DNA from: CAIJXO01 sp041308645
Lineage (GTDB): Bacteria; Patescibacteriota; Minisyncoccia; Phycocordibacterales; GWA1-40-21
DNA: 13,977 nt
Reading direction: 5' to 3'
NCBI GenBank assembly: GCA_041308645.1
Contig: JBFZBC010000024.1
Span: forward strand, 1-13,977
Made by a program: the position numbers and the translations under genes. Below the pieces are notes generated by a model that was given only the letters and a program-made list of their open reading frames with translations, was not told the DNA's origin and ran no database searches. The stretch's first letter is position 1. Each line of letters opens with the position of its first letter. Of the stretch, positions 7,375 to 12,515 are shown in pieces.

Positions 7375-7704
7375 ATGCCAACAAATTTTAAAGACGAAAA
7401 ATTAAAAGATCAAATACATAAATATGCTGCGGAATTTCTCCAGAGAGAATCCAATGGTCAATCACTTATAACAGTGACTGACGTAAAACTCTCGCAAGAA
7501 ACTAAAGAGGCTACAATTCTTTTTACCGTCCTACCAGATAATAAGCAGGAGGCGGCCTTAGAGTTTGCTCGGAGGCAGTTAAGTGATTTTAGAGATTTTA
7601 TGAATGAGAAAGTAAAAGTTGGCAGAATGCCGTTTTTTCACTTTGATATTGATCGAGGAGAAAAACACCGCCAAAGAATTGACGAAATCACAATAAAAAA
7701 CTAA
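7375..7704 (+). CDS. rbfA: Ribosome-binding factor A
   Basis: 109 aa, KH-like fold. RbfA binds the 30S precursor near helix 1 of 16S rRNA and assists late maturation, especially in the cold. The sequence shows the family pattern: an N-terminal helix (KDEKLKDQIHKYAAEFLQRE), strands LITVTDVKLSQETKEATILFTVL, a helix EAALEFARRQLSDFRDFMNEKV, and the C-terminal strand and tail PFFHFDIDRGEKHRQRIDEI. Conservation is moderate, but position directly after infB (one-base gap, translationally coupled) supports the call. Length is slightly below the E. coli protein (133 aa), lacking its tail. Confidence 0.9.
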   Translation: MPTNFKDEKLKDQIHKYAAEFLQRESNGQSLITVTDVKLSQETKEATILFTVLPDNKQEAALEFARRQLSDFRDFMNEKVKVGRMPFFHFDIDRGEKHRQRIDEITIKN

Positions 7705-7715
7705 GATATAGATTC

Positions 7716-7787
7716 GGCGTAGTAGCCAAGTGGTAAGGCAAAGATCTGCAAAATCTTTATACGGCGGTTCAATTCCGCCCTACGCCT
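7716..7787 (+). tRNA. tRNA-Cys (anticodon GCA)
   Basis: 72 nt: acceptor GGCGTAG/CTACGCC with discriminator T (the Cys identity base U73), D-arm AGCC/GGCA region, anticodon stem AAGAT/ATCTT with GCA at 7748-7750, and T-arm GGCGG-TTCAATT-CCGCC. CCA is not encoded. It starts 11 nt after rbfA and is probably co-transcribed. Unlike tRNA-Tyr, -Lys and -Leu(UAG), it has no structured repeat behind it. Confidence 0.95.
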
Positions 7788-7859
7788 CAATAATACTGTT
7801 TTAAAGTACACGATATGGTAATCTAATAAGATTAGGGTTTATTAGTAGTATACCAATAC

Positions 7860-8430
7860 ATGCCACAAAAAAAAGAAATGGACTGAAAAAAGTTTACGAG
7901 ATGCAGTTATCTCATCAACTAGCATAAGACAGGTCCTAAATAAAATTGGCCTTGTCCAAGCGGGTGGAAACTATAGTCAAATTAATAAATATATTAATAT
8001 ATATAAGATAGATAATAAGCATTTTAAAGGAAAAGCATGGAATAAAGGACTGACTGGAATTGGGAAGCCTAGAATTACTATTAACAAAATCCTAATTAAA
8101 AATAGTGACTATCAGAGTTTTAAATTAAAGAAAAGACTTTTTGAGATTGGGTTAAAAAATAAACAATGTGAGGAATGTGGCTGGAAAAAAATATCAAAAG
8201 ATGGTAGACTACCTCTTGAACTAGACCATATAAATGGAAATGGTAGGGATAATAGAATAGAAAACCTTAGGGTTTTATGTCCGAATTGCCATAGTTTAAA
8301 GTTAACACATAGGGGTAGGAATAGAAAATGCTCGGGTGGCGGAATTGGTATACGCGCAACACTTAAAATGTTGTCTGCGAAAGCGGATGCGGGTTCGACT
8401 CCCGCCCCGAGCACAAGGACAGTAATTTAA
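7860..8430 (+). CDS. HNH endonuclease, start in a shifted frame; C-terminus reads through tRNA-Leu
   Basis: The main frame is open from 7849 to the TAA at 8428-8430. It begins its family-like part with WTEKSLRDAVISSTSIRQVL, continues with a GGNY segment and KGKAWNKG, and ends in an HNH zinc domain: CEEC (from 8167), LELDHINGNGRDNRIENL with the His at 8227-8229, and CPNCH. There is no ATG, GTG or TTG start in this frame before the conserved region. An ATG at 7860 in another frame reads MPQKKR; one extra base at the A8 run (7867-7874), or a -1 slip on it, joins MPQKKKK to WTEKS. The nuclease proper ends near 8329, and the last 33 codons lie mostly over tRNA-Leu(UAA). It may be a slippage-expressed homing-type nuclease or a decaying gene. 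Confidence 0.7.
7867..7874 (+). promoter_or_regulatory. A8 slippery run at the HNH gene start
   Basis: Eight A residues follow ATG CCA C. In the ATG frame this is an A AAA AAA heptamer. A -1 shift or one-base transcriptional slippage fuses the start codon to the HNH frame, whereas normal decoding stops after 22 codons. A sequencing indel or inactivating mutation would look the same. Confidence 0.4.
8330..8413 (+). tRNA. tRNA-Leu (anticodon UAA)
   Basis: 84-nt type II tRNA: acceptor GCTCGGG/CCCGAGC with discriminator A, anticodon stem CAACA/TGTTG with TAA at 8364-8366, long variable arm TGCGAAAGCG, and T-arm GCGGG-TTCGACT-CCCGC. It overlaps the tail of the HNH frame and lies 31 nt upstream of tRNA-Lys. 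No structured repeat follows it. Confidence 0.95.
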
Positions 8431-8444
8431 TAAAAAAATAATAT

Positions 8445-8517
8445 CCGCCCATAGCTCAGCTGGTAGAGCAGATCCCTCTTAAGGATAAGGTCGTAGGTTC
8501 GATCCCTACTGGGCGGA
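8445..8517 (+). tRNA. tRNA-Lys (anticodon CUU)
   Basis: 73 nt: acceptor CCGCCCA/TGGGCGG with discriminator A, D-arm GCTC-AGCTGGTAGA-GC, anticodon loop CTCTTAA with CTT at 8478-8480 (the top pair of the anticodon stem is a G-A mismatch), and T-arm GTAGG-TTCGATC-CCTAC. CCA is not encoded. Confidence 0.93.
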
Positions 8518-8545
8518 CAATAAAAATTAGTAAATTTTTATTGTC
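8516..8545 (+). terminator. Hairpin after tRNA-Lys pairing its 3' tail
   Basis: GACAATAAAAATT (8516-8528) pairs perfectly with AATTTTTATTGTC (8533-8545) around a four-base loop. With one bulged G the pairing can extend into the tRNA-Lys acceptor strand (8513-8514 with 8546-8547). There is no separate U-run after the stem, so termination is only possible. Confidence 0.45.
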
Positions 8546-8575
8546 GCACAAGAAAGTGCTTTGAAGCACATTCGA

Positions 8576-8669
8576 GTAGGGAGCGAAAAGGTTCTCCCAT
8601 ATTTTTGAACAATTCTTATTGTGAGAAAATGGGAAACCTGTACTGTCCATGTAATGGAAGATTCCCTAC
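8576..8669 (+). ncRNA. tRNA-Lys-linked three-way-junction element
   Basis: P1 pairs GTAGGGA (8576-8582) with TCCCTAC (8663-8669). Inside lie GCGAAAA; hairpin P2 (GGTT 8590-8593 with AACC 8635-8638, then TCCCAT 8595-8600 with ATGGGA 8629-8634); TGTACTG (8639-8645); hairpin P3 (TCCAT/ATGGA, loop GTA, 8646-8658) and AGA. The P1 5' arm matches the reverse complement of the tRNA-Lys T-loop and T-stem in 11 of 12 bases. A hairpin with CTTTGAAG centre (8556-8569) precedes it. Unlike the Leu copies, no acceptor-strand copy follows the 3' arm, so this copy may be older. Not a family I recognise. Confidence 0.65.
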
Positions 8670-8692
8670 AAATAAACATTATAGTTAAATAT

Positions 8693-8773
8693 GCGCGGGT
8701 GGTGAAACGGTAGACACGCTAGCCTTAGGAGCTAGTGCCGCAAGGCATGGAGGTTCAAGTCCTCTCCCGCGCA
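8693..8773 (+). tRNA. tRNA-Leu (anticodon UAG)
   Basis: 81-nt type II tRNA: acceptor GCGCGGG/CCCGCGC with discriminator A, anticodon stem CTAGC/GCTAG with TAG at 8726-8728, long variable arm TGCCGCAAGGCA, and T-arm GGAGG-TTCAAGT-CCTCT (one G-T pair). Its 3' end from 8761, CCTCTCCCGCGCACAAA, is repeated exactly at 8925-8941 and 9095-9111. Confidence 0.95.
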
Positions 8774-8778
8774 CAAAT

Positions 8779-8801
8779 AAATCGCTTGCTAGCGATTTTT
8801 T
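8779..8801 (+). terminator. Rho-independent terminator after tRNA-Leu(UAG)
   Basis: AAATCGCT (8779-8786) pairs with AGCGATTT (8791-8798) around TGCT, and the 3' arm runs into TTTTTT (8796-8801). Confidence 0.75.
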
Positions 8802-8835
8802 GTTGCAAGGAGAAAAAAGCTTTGGGAAAGCTTTT

Positions 8836-8930
8836 GTGAGGACTTGAAAACCTTTGATAGTTTTTTATTGTGTAATCACATATAAAAACAGAAAAGGTGT
8901 ACCGAATCTGTAGGATTCAAGACTCCTCTC
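8836..8930 (+). ncRNA. tRNA-Leu-linked three-way-junction element, copy 1
   Basis: P1 pairs GTGAGGA (8836-8842) with TCCTCTC (8924-8930), with one mismatch. Inside are CTTGAAAA, hairpin P2 based on CCTTT/AAAGG (8851-8855 with 8893-8897), TGTACCG (8898-8904), hairpin P3 GAATC/GATTC with loop TGTAG (8904-8918) and AAGAC. The 5' arm GAGGACTTGAA (8838-8848) is the exact reverse complement of tRNA-Leu 8754-8764. A hairpin AAAAGCTTT/AAAGCTTTT lies just upstream. The 3' arm continues into a perfect copy of the tRNA-Leu acceptor end. Function unknown. Confidence 0.65.
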
Positions 8931-8942
8931 CCGCGCACAAAC

Positions 8943-8969
8943 AAAACTGACTTTAATAGTCAGTTTTTT
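8943..8969 (+). terminator. Terminator-like hairpin between the two tandem elements
   Basis: AAAACTGACT (8943-8952) pairs with AGTCAGTTTT (8958-8967) and ends in a run of six T. The stem can be prolonged by pairing the upstream tRNA-end copy CCGCGCACAAAC (8931-8942) with GTTTGTGGCGG-like sequence at 8970-8980, with a bulge. Confidence 0.65.
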
Positions 8970-9005
8970 GTTTGTGGCGGAATAAGTGCTTTGAAGCACT
9001 TATAT

Positions 9006-9100
9006 GAGAGGACTTGAAAAGTCTGAGTATATTTTTGCGGATTTCTTAATCCAAAAAATACGAAGACTGTACCGACCATGTAATGGTCAAGACTCCTCTC
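9006..9100 (+). ncRNA. tRNA-Leu-linked three-way-junction element, copy 2
   Basis: P1 pairs GAGAGGA (9006-9012) perfectly with TCCTCTC (9094-9100). Inside are CTTGAAAA, hairpin P2 (AGTCT 9020-9024 with AGACT 9064-9068, then GTAT/ATAC and GGATT/AATCC), TGTACCG (9068-9074), hairpin P3 GACCAT-GTA-ATGGTC (9074-9088) and AAGAC. The 5' arm GAGAGGACTTGAA (9006-9018) is the exact 13-nt reverse complement of tRNA-Leu 8754-8766. A hairpin with arms ATAAGTGCTT/AAGCACTTAT (8982-9003) precedes it. The 3' arm runs into the tRNA-Leu acceptor copy. This is the best-formed of the four copies. Confidence 0.7.
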
Positions 9101-9148
9101 CCGCGCACAAAACAATATTTATAGGCATATTTTATAGCTTTGTTCTCC

Positions 9149-9177
9149 TTGACTTTTACAACAAATTATGCTAAGAT
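9149..9177 (+). promoter_or_regulatory. Strong sigma70-type promoter for the SPFH cassette
   Basis: TTGACT (9149-9154), a 17-nt spacer and TAAGAT (9172-9177) form the best promoter in the window. It lies 38 nt past the last tRNA-end copy and about 100 nt before the ATG at 9278. Confidence 0.8.
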
Positions 9178-9190
9178 TAAAAAAGATATG

Positions 9191-9269
9191 GAAGGGGTGT
9201 TCCCTTCTAAGACCTGCTCTTTGACAGGTTTGGAAACTAAATAAGAAATTGCGCTATGCGCAGAAGGAG
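9191..9269 (+). promoter_or_regulatory. Structured 5' leader and Shine-Dalgarno of the SPFH gene
   Basis: The leader contains three small hairpins: GAAGGG/CCCTTC (9191-9207), ACCTG/CAGGT (9212-9229) and TGCGC/GCGCA near 9250-9262. It ends with the Shine-Dalgarno AAGGAG (9264-9269), 8 nt from the ATG. I recognise no riboswitch class. The ribosome site is notable because most genes in the window have none. Confidence 0.55.
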
Positions 9270-9277
9270 AAGAGAAA

Positions 9278-10330
9278 ATGAGTATAATGAATATAGTACT
9301 GCTAGTTATCTCACTGGTAATGTTTATTTATGGCTTGTACCTGTGGGGAAGAATTCTTATTCCCAAATGGGCGGAAAAAGATATATTCTTTTCTAGTCCC
9401 AAACTTGGCAGGATTAAGGCCAGACGCCGCAATGGTAGAATTATAAGCTTTTTTGACAATCTTGTTGGGAAAAAAAAGCACGTTAACCCAGATACTGGTA
9501 AAATTGAAGAAACTGAAGTTACTCCAAAAGGTTTTTGGTGGAGACTCTATGGTGTTCGCTTTATTGGGTTAGACGATGTGTATCAATACAAGATTGCAAC
9601 AGGAGCGGTGGAAAATATGAACTCTGAGTTAGAGTATACTGAAGACGTAGCTTCTTCAATATTTCTTGAGGGTTTGTATCCGCTAACTATTATGTTAATG
9701 ACTCAAGACGGAGTTCGGTTGAAAGTTAAACTTCAACTAACTATGTCCACAATCAATGCATCAAAAGCTTTGAGTTTGCCAATTAGTTGGACAAAGCCGG
9801 TATTTGCAGCAGTTATCGCAGCAAGTCGTGACTTCTTTGGAGCAAGAAAAACAGAAATGTTGATTACATCTCAAAATGAAGGAAAAACCAATGTTGATGG
9901 AAAAGTAATTGAGCAATCAGGTTTTGTTGATCTGATTCTTAGTCTCAATAAACAAGAAGATGGTAATATCTCATTGGGTGATATCTGTGGCCAAGAAATC
10001 AAAGCGATAAATGTTGTAGATATTGACTTTGCTGATCAGGAAACTAAAAAAGCTTACAACGCTCCCTTTACATCAAAGAGAGAAAATGAGTCAATAGTGA
10101 TAAAATCCGAAGCAGAGCTAAAGGCTGCTAAAAATCGTGCCAAAGCTAAACTGATTGAAGGTGCGGCAGATGTTAAGGTTTATGGAGATAAACACCGGGC
10201 AACTGGTAGTGACTCCAGAGCAACTGCTCAAATACTCACTGCAGAAAAGCAAGCTGGAATGACAAACCTTAACTCACTGACGAATGTTAGTGGCGAGGGT
10301 CGTCCCCCAGTAGCAGTCTCACTGAAATAA
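9278..10330 (+). CDS. Membrane-anchored SPFH/band-7-like protein
   Basis: 350 aa. Residues 5-27 form a single N-terminal transmembrane segment. Residues 28-100 are a basic region (RIKARRRNGR, GKKKH) followed by GFWWRLYGVRFIGLDDVYQYK, and about 105-255 resemble an SPFH (stomatin/prohibitin) core: LYPLTIMLMTQDGVRLKVKLQLTMSTINASKAL, then AVIAASRDFFGARKTEMLI, ending GQEIKAINVVDIDFADQE. Residues 265-325 are an Ala/Lys-rich helix (SEAELKAAKNRAKAKLIEGAADVKVYGDK) typical of the oligomerising tail of such proteins. SPFH proteins form ring or cage assemblies on membranes; the exact role here is unknown. The start is fixed by AAGGAG. It is the first gene of a two-gene unit. Confidence 0.65.
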   Translation: MSIMNIVLLVISLVMFIYGLYLWGRILIPKWAEKDIFFSSPKLGRIKARRRNGRIISFFDNLVGKKKHVNPDTGKIEETEVTPKGFWWRLYGVRFIGLDDVYQYKIATGAVENMNSELEYTEDVASSIFLEGLYPLTIMLMTQDGVRLKVKLQLTMSTINASKALSLPISWTKPVFAAVIAASRDFFGARKTEMLITSQNEGKTNVDGKVIEQSGFVDLILSLNKQEDGNISLGDICGQEIKAINVVDIDFADQETKKAYNAPFTSKRENESIVIKSEAELKAAKNRAKAKLIEGAADVKVYGDKHRATGSDSRATAQILTAEKQAGMTNLNSLTNVSGEGRPPVAVSLK

Positions 10331-10331
10331 C

Positions 10332-10338
10332 AAGGAGG
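10332..10338 (+). promoter_or_regulatory. Strong Shine-Dalgarno of the 186-aa gene
   Basis: AAGGAGG lies 5 nt before the ATG at 10344 and directly after the SPFH stop, so the two genes are one translational unit. Confidence 0.8.
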
Positions 10339-10343
10339 ATATT

Positions 10344-10904
10344 ATGATAATAATTGTAACGGTCGTTGCCGCTTTTTTCTTTCTTAGTGCAGTAGTGGCA
10401 ATGCTGATGGTAAAGCTGAGTGTGACTCCCAACTGGAAAAAAGTTAGGAAATTACTCAGTTGGACGTTCGGTATAATTGTTTTGGTAGTAATATGCGTAT
10501 TTATTTGGAATCATATTCCGAGTAAACAAACATCTCCACTACCAACACAAACACAAACAACTAACTTAGGGGCCACAAAAGCTCCTGAGGAATGGGTCTT
10601 TACCTGGAGTTTGCCGCCCGGTCAAGCAGATCGAGGTCTTAACAGTAACACACTAGAAGCTAAAATTGAGAGGAACGATTCCACCTCTTTATGGTTTAGT
10701 GTGTTATTTACTTATAAGGGAAAGACAGAAATTAGTCATCAATACCTAACCAAAAGTGGTGATTGTTATAAGGGCTCATGGTCCCAAAATAATCCTATCG
10801 ATGGTGGAAGTATCTACATGAATAAAGTTGGCGAAAAAATCTGGGTCGGTCAACAAACAGATAGATCTGGCAGATTATTCGCTTGCACCCTAAAACGAAA
10901 GTGA
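10344..10904 (+). CDS. Hypothetical membrane protein with extracytoplasmic beta-rich domain
   Basis: 186 aa, not recognised. There are two transmembrane segments (about 2-25 and 38-57) separated by a short basic loop (NWKKVRK), then a Pro/Thr/Gln linker (58-80; PTQTQTT) and a soluble domain of about 105 residues. That domain is rich in aromatic and beta-type sequence (EEWVFTWSLPPG, TSLWFSVLFTYKG, DCYKGSWSQ, KIWVGQQTDRSGRLFACTL). It has two cysteines (in DCYKGSW and FACTL) that could form a disulfide if exported. It lies 13 nt after the SPFH-like gene and shares its promoter and terminator, so it may be a membrane partner of that protein. The start is chosen from the AAGGAGG site. Confidence 0.75.
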   Translation: MIIIVTVVAAFFFLSAVVAMLMVKLSVTPNWKKVRKLLSWTFGIIVLVVICVFIWNHIPSKQTSPLPTQTQTTNLGATKAPEEWVFTWSLPPGQADRGLNSNTLEAKIERNDSTSLWFSVLFTYKGKTEISHQYLTKSGDCYKGSWSQNNPIDGGSIYMNKVGEKIWVGQQTDRSGRLFACTLKRK

Positions 10905-10925
10905 GGTTTCCAAACCTGAATATAG

Positions 10926-10962
10926 AAAAACCGGTGTTTATCTTTGATAAACACCGGTTTTT
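10926..10962. terminator. Bidirectional Rho-independent terminator
   Basis: AAAAACCGGTGTTTATC (10926-10942) and GATAAACACCGGTTTTT (10946-10962) form a perfect 17-bp stem with a TTT loop. T-rich flanks on both strands serve the SPFH cassette (plus) and the pilin-like operon (minus), which converge here. Confidence 0.92.
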
Positions 10963-10977
10963 ACTTTTACAATATTT

Positions 10978-11265
10978 TCACTGCGTTATGGTTCCGATTA
11001 TTAGATTCACTATTCCATAAGCAGTAGCCATAATAAATAATCCTAAAGCCCCATAAAGCATATGAGTACCACCCTTTTTTCTCTCCTCAGAACTTTCTGC
11101 ATTTCTCACAAATTCAAATACTCCCCAAAGAAAATAAACCACTGCCACTGCTACCATTAAGGTCACTATCGGGTTTACTATATTTGCTAGTATTTTATCT
11201 ATAAGTACTGTTGTTTGGACTGGAAGAGGTGCCGCATAAGCTTTTTCAATAAGATTAAAAATCAT
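10978..11265 (-). CDS. Small two-TM pilin-like membrane protein (T4SS_pilin type)
   Basis: 95 aa, the last and shortest of five related proteins. A short N-terminus (MIFNLIEKAYAAP) is followed by transmembrane segment 1 (about 27-52, NPIVTLMVAVAVVYFLWGVFEFV), a charged loop (NAESSEERKKGGTH) and transmembrane segment 2 (about 68-92, MLYGALGLFIMATAYGIVNLII). The layout of hydrophobic helix, basic loop and Gly-rich helix is that of the TrbC/VirB2-like CPR pilin family. It lies 14 nt after the preceding gene on the same strand and ends at the bidirectional terminator. The actual role (pilus subunit or other membrane oligomer) is not shown by the sequence. Confidence 0.75.
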   Translation of the reverse strand: MIFNLIEKAYAAPLPVQTTVLIDKILANIVNPIVTLMVAVAVVYFLWGVFEFVRNAESSEERKKGGTHMLYGALGLFIMATAYGIVNLIIGTITQ

Positions 11266-11279
11266 TTGAAAAATTACTA

Positions 11280-11633
11280 TTAAGGAAGAAGATTTTTAAC
11301 GTTACCAGCACCTTGGGTGTTTACTCCAAAGACGCTTTGTAAGATAGCAACCAAACCCCAAACAGAAACGATAACTGCAATAGCAATAATACCCCAAATC
11401 ATTTGATCCTTAGCCTTACCTTTCTTTTCCTCATCATCTGACATAGTATAACGAACAACGTTCCAGATAAACCAGACAACAGCTAAGGCAATAAGAAAGA
11501 CTACCAATTGATCCAAAAGAGTTTTAGCTCCACCAATAAGTGATTGTAAATAAGTTGTATTTGCTGTTTGAGCTAAAGCCATTAAAGGCATAACTCCTAC
11601 CAAACCCCCAACAATTTTACCTAACTTTTTCAT
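11280..11633 (-). CDS. T4SS_pilin-type (TrbC/VirB2-like) membrane protein
   Basis: 117 aa. Residues 1-21 look like a signal peptide (ending MALA before QTAN). Transmembrane segment 1 is about 40-62 (LVVFLIALAVVWFIWNVVRY), the acidic-basic loop is MSDDEEKKGKAKDQ, and transmembrane segment 2 is about 78-99 (MIWGIIAIAVIVSVWGLVAIL). The tail is LQSVFGVNTQGAGNVKNLLP. It is clearly paralogous to the 11760-12104 product, sharing WGII-x-I-x-V-x-VSVWGLVA-x-LQ. It has its own promoter at 11707-11735, separating it from the upstream genes. No Shine-Dalgarno is visible. Confidence 0.8.
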   Translation of the reverse strand: MKKLGKIVGGLVGVMPLMALAQTANTTYLQSLIGGAKTLLDQLVVFLIALAVVWFIWNVVRYTMSDDEEKKGKAKDQMIWGIIAIAVIVSVWGLVAILQSVFGVNTQGAGNVKNLLP

Positions 11634-11706
11634 ATTTTTTTTAATTATTTAACTAATAAACTTCTTGTAAATTTCATATACGACCTTTTTATTATGTTCA
11701 AATTAA

Positions 11707-11735
11707 ATTATAACCTTTTTTTTAATACTGGTAAA
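11707..11735 (-). promoter_or_regulatory. Internal promoter of the pilin-like cluster
   Basis: On the minus strand TTTACC (11735-11730), a 17-nt spacer and a perfect TATAAT (11712-11707) lie in the 126-nt gap before the gene starting at 11633. The two promoter-distal pilin-like genes could therefore be expressed separately or more strongly. Confidence 0.6.
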
Positions 11736-11759
11736 TCCGTATATCCACAACTCAAATTA

Positions 11760-12104
11760 TTATTGAATTCGAATAATCGGAGTAGATGTATTTAAATTAA
11801 AAGTCCCCTGTAAAACAGCCACCAAACCCCAAACAGAAACCATTACAAATATACCTATAATTCCCCAAAACATAAACTTCTTACCATCCTCCCTTTTTTC
11901 CCCTCCTTCTGAAAATACAAGAACAAGCACACCATAAATAAAAACTACCACAGCCAAGCCAATCAAAAGTGGAACAATGGGACTTAAAATACCATTGATA
12001 AATACGATATCAATCATTTGTTTAAAAGTGGTCACCACAGCATAAGCTGGTATAGCTGAAGCTGATAAGATTATGAGAGAAACCAGATAAGCAATTTTTT
12101 TCAT
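11760..12104 (-). CDS. T4SS_pilin-type (TrbC/VirB2-like) membrane protein
   Basis: 114 aa. Residues 4-22 look like a signal peptide (ISASA-type core ending AYA before VVTT). Transmembrane segment 1 is about 41-64 (SPIVPLLIGLAVVVFIYGVLVLVF), the loop is SEGGEKREDGKKF, and transmembrane segment 2 is about 77-98 (FMFWGIIGIFVMVSVWGLVAVL). The tail is QGTFNLNTSTPIIRIQ. It is the closest relative in the window of the 11280-11633 product. It lies 25 nt downstream of the 12130-12510 gene. No Shine-Dalgarno site is visible. Confidence 0.8.
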   Translation of the reverse strand: MKKIAYLVSLIILSASAIPAYAVVTTFKQMIDIVFINGILSPIVPLLIGLAVVVFIYGVLVLVFSEGGEKREDGKKFMFWGIIGIFVMVSVWGLVAVLQGTFNLNTSTPIIRIQ

Positions 12105-12129
12105 TTTATTTATTATTAAATTAATATTA

Positions 12130-12510
12130 TTAACAAGTGCCAGCCCCAGTAGTGCACTTCACAGTGTTTACTACCACATTTGCAATAATGTTTGCACCTA
12201 AAAGAATTGCCCCTCCAATAATAGTGAAGTAAAAAATATTTTTGGCATTTTTAAGCTCTTCTGGATTACCGCGAGCGGTGACAAATTTGAAACCAGAATA
12301 AATAATAAAGAGAACCACTATAATCCCTCCAACCACAGAAACAATATTCATAATATTTAGCAATATTTTATTTATATCATCCTCTTTTAGTGGGTTATCG
12401 ATAGTTGTATTAGTTCCACCACCTTGTGCTGCATATAAATATACAACAGGAACTAATAATACTACGAGAGAAACAATATATGCTGATATTTTTTTATAAT
12501 TGATTTTCAT
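12130..12510 (-). CDS. TrbC/VirB2-like pilin family protein
   Basis: 126 aa. Residues 8-28 look like a signal segment (ending LYAA before QGGG). A Gly/Thr/Asn-rich stretch and a short helix (DDINKILLNIMNIVS) lead into transmembrane segment 1 (about 55-74, VGGIIVVLFIIYSGFKFV), the loop TARGNPEELKNAKN and transmembrane segment 2 (about 92-116, FYFTIIGGAILLGANIIANVVV). Two C-terminal cysteines (119 and 126) bracket TTGAG. IIYSGFKFVTARGNPEE is very typical of CPR TrbC/VirB2-like pilins. It lies 5 nt after the 12516-12923 gene and is probably co-transcribed with it and the solute-binding protein. Confidence 0.85.
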   Translation of the reverse strand: MKINYKKISAYIVSLVVLLVPVVYLYAAQGGGTNTTIDNPLKEDDINKILLNIMNIVSVVGGIIVVLFIIYSGFKFVTARGNPEELKNAKNIFYFTIIGGAILLGANIIANVVVNTVKCTTGAGTC

Positions 12511-12515
12511 TTATT

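Larger units (their letters stand above)
8761..9111 (+). repeat. Three direct repeats of the tRNA-Leu(UAG) 3' end bounding two tandem elements
   Basis: The 17-mer CCTCTCCCGCGCACAAA occurs at 8761-8777 (in the tRNA), 8925-8941 and 9095-9111. The intervals, 164 and 170 nt, each hold a terminator-like hairpin, a second hairpin and a three-way-junction core. This is the pattern left by insertion at a tRNA 3' end with regeneration of the target end, or by tandem duplication. It is not CRISPR: the units are long, diverged and individually structured. Confidence 0.7.

Noticed and set aside
8112..8650. Minus-strand frames across tRNA-Leu(UAA) and tRNA-Lys
   Set aside because: These are reverse complements of tRNA genes and of the HNH coding region. 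The apparent protein motifs are a tRNA artefact.
9006..9100. Hammerhead or other known self-cleaving ribozyme
   Set aside because: A GAAA-containing joint is present, but no CUGANGA core or other recognisable catalytic motif is found in any copy.
8836..9100. Integron attC sites or a group I/II intron
   Set aside because: No integrase, reverse transcriptase, intron core motifs or attC core sites were seen. The conserved joints match none of these, and the upstream tRNA is uninterrupted.
8761..9111. CRISPR array from repeated 17-mers
   Set aside because: There are only three repeats with 147-153-nt intervals that are themselves related and structured, and the repeat is the tRNA-Leu 3' end. 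No cas genes.
9191..9262. Riboswitch in the SPFH leader
   Set aside because: It holds only small independent hairpins. No known aptamer consensus could be recognised.
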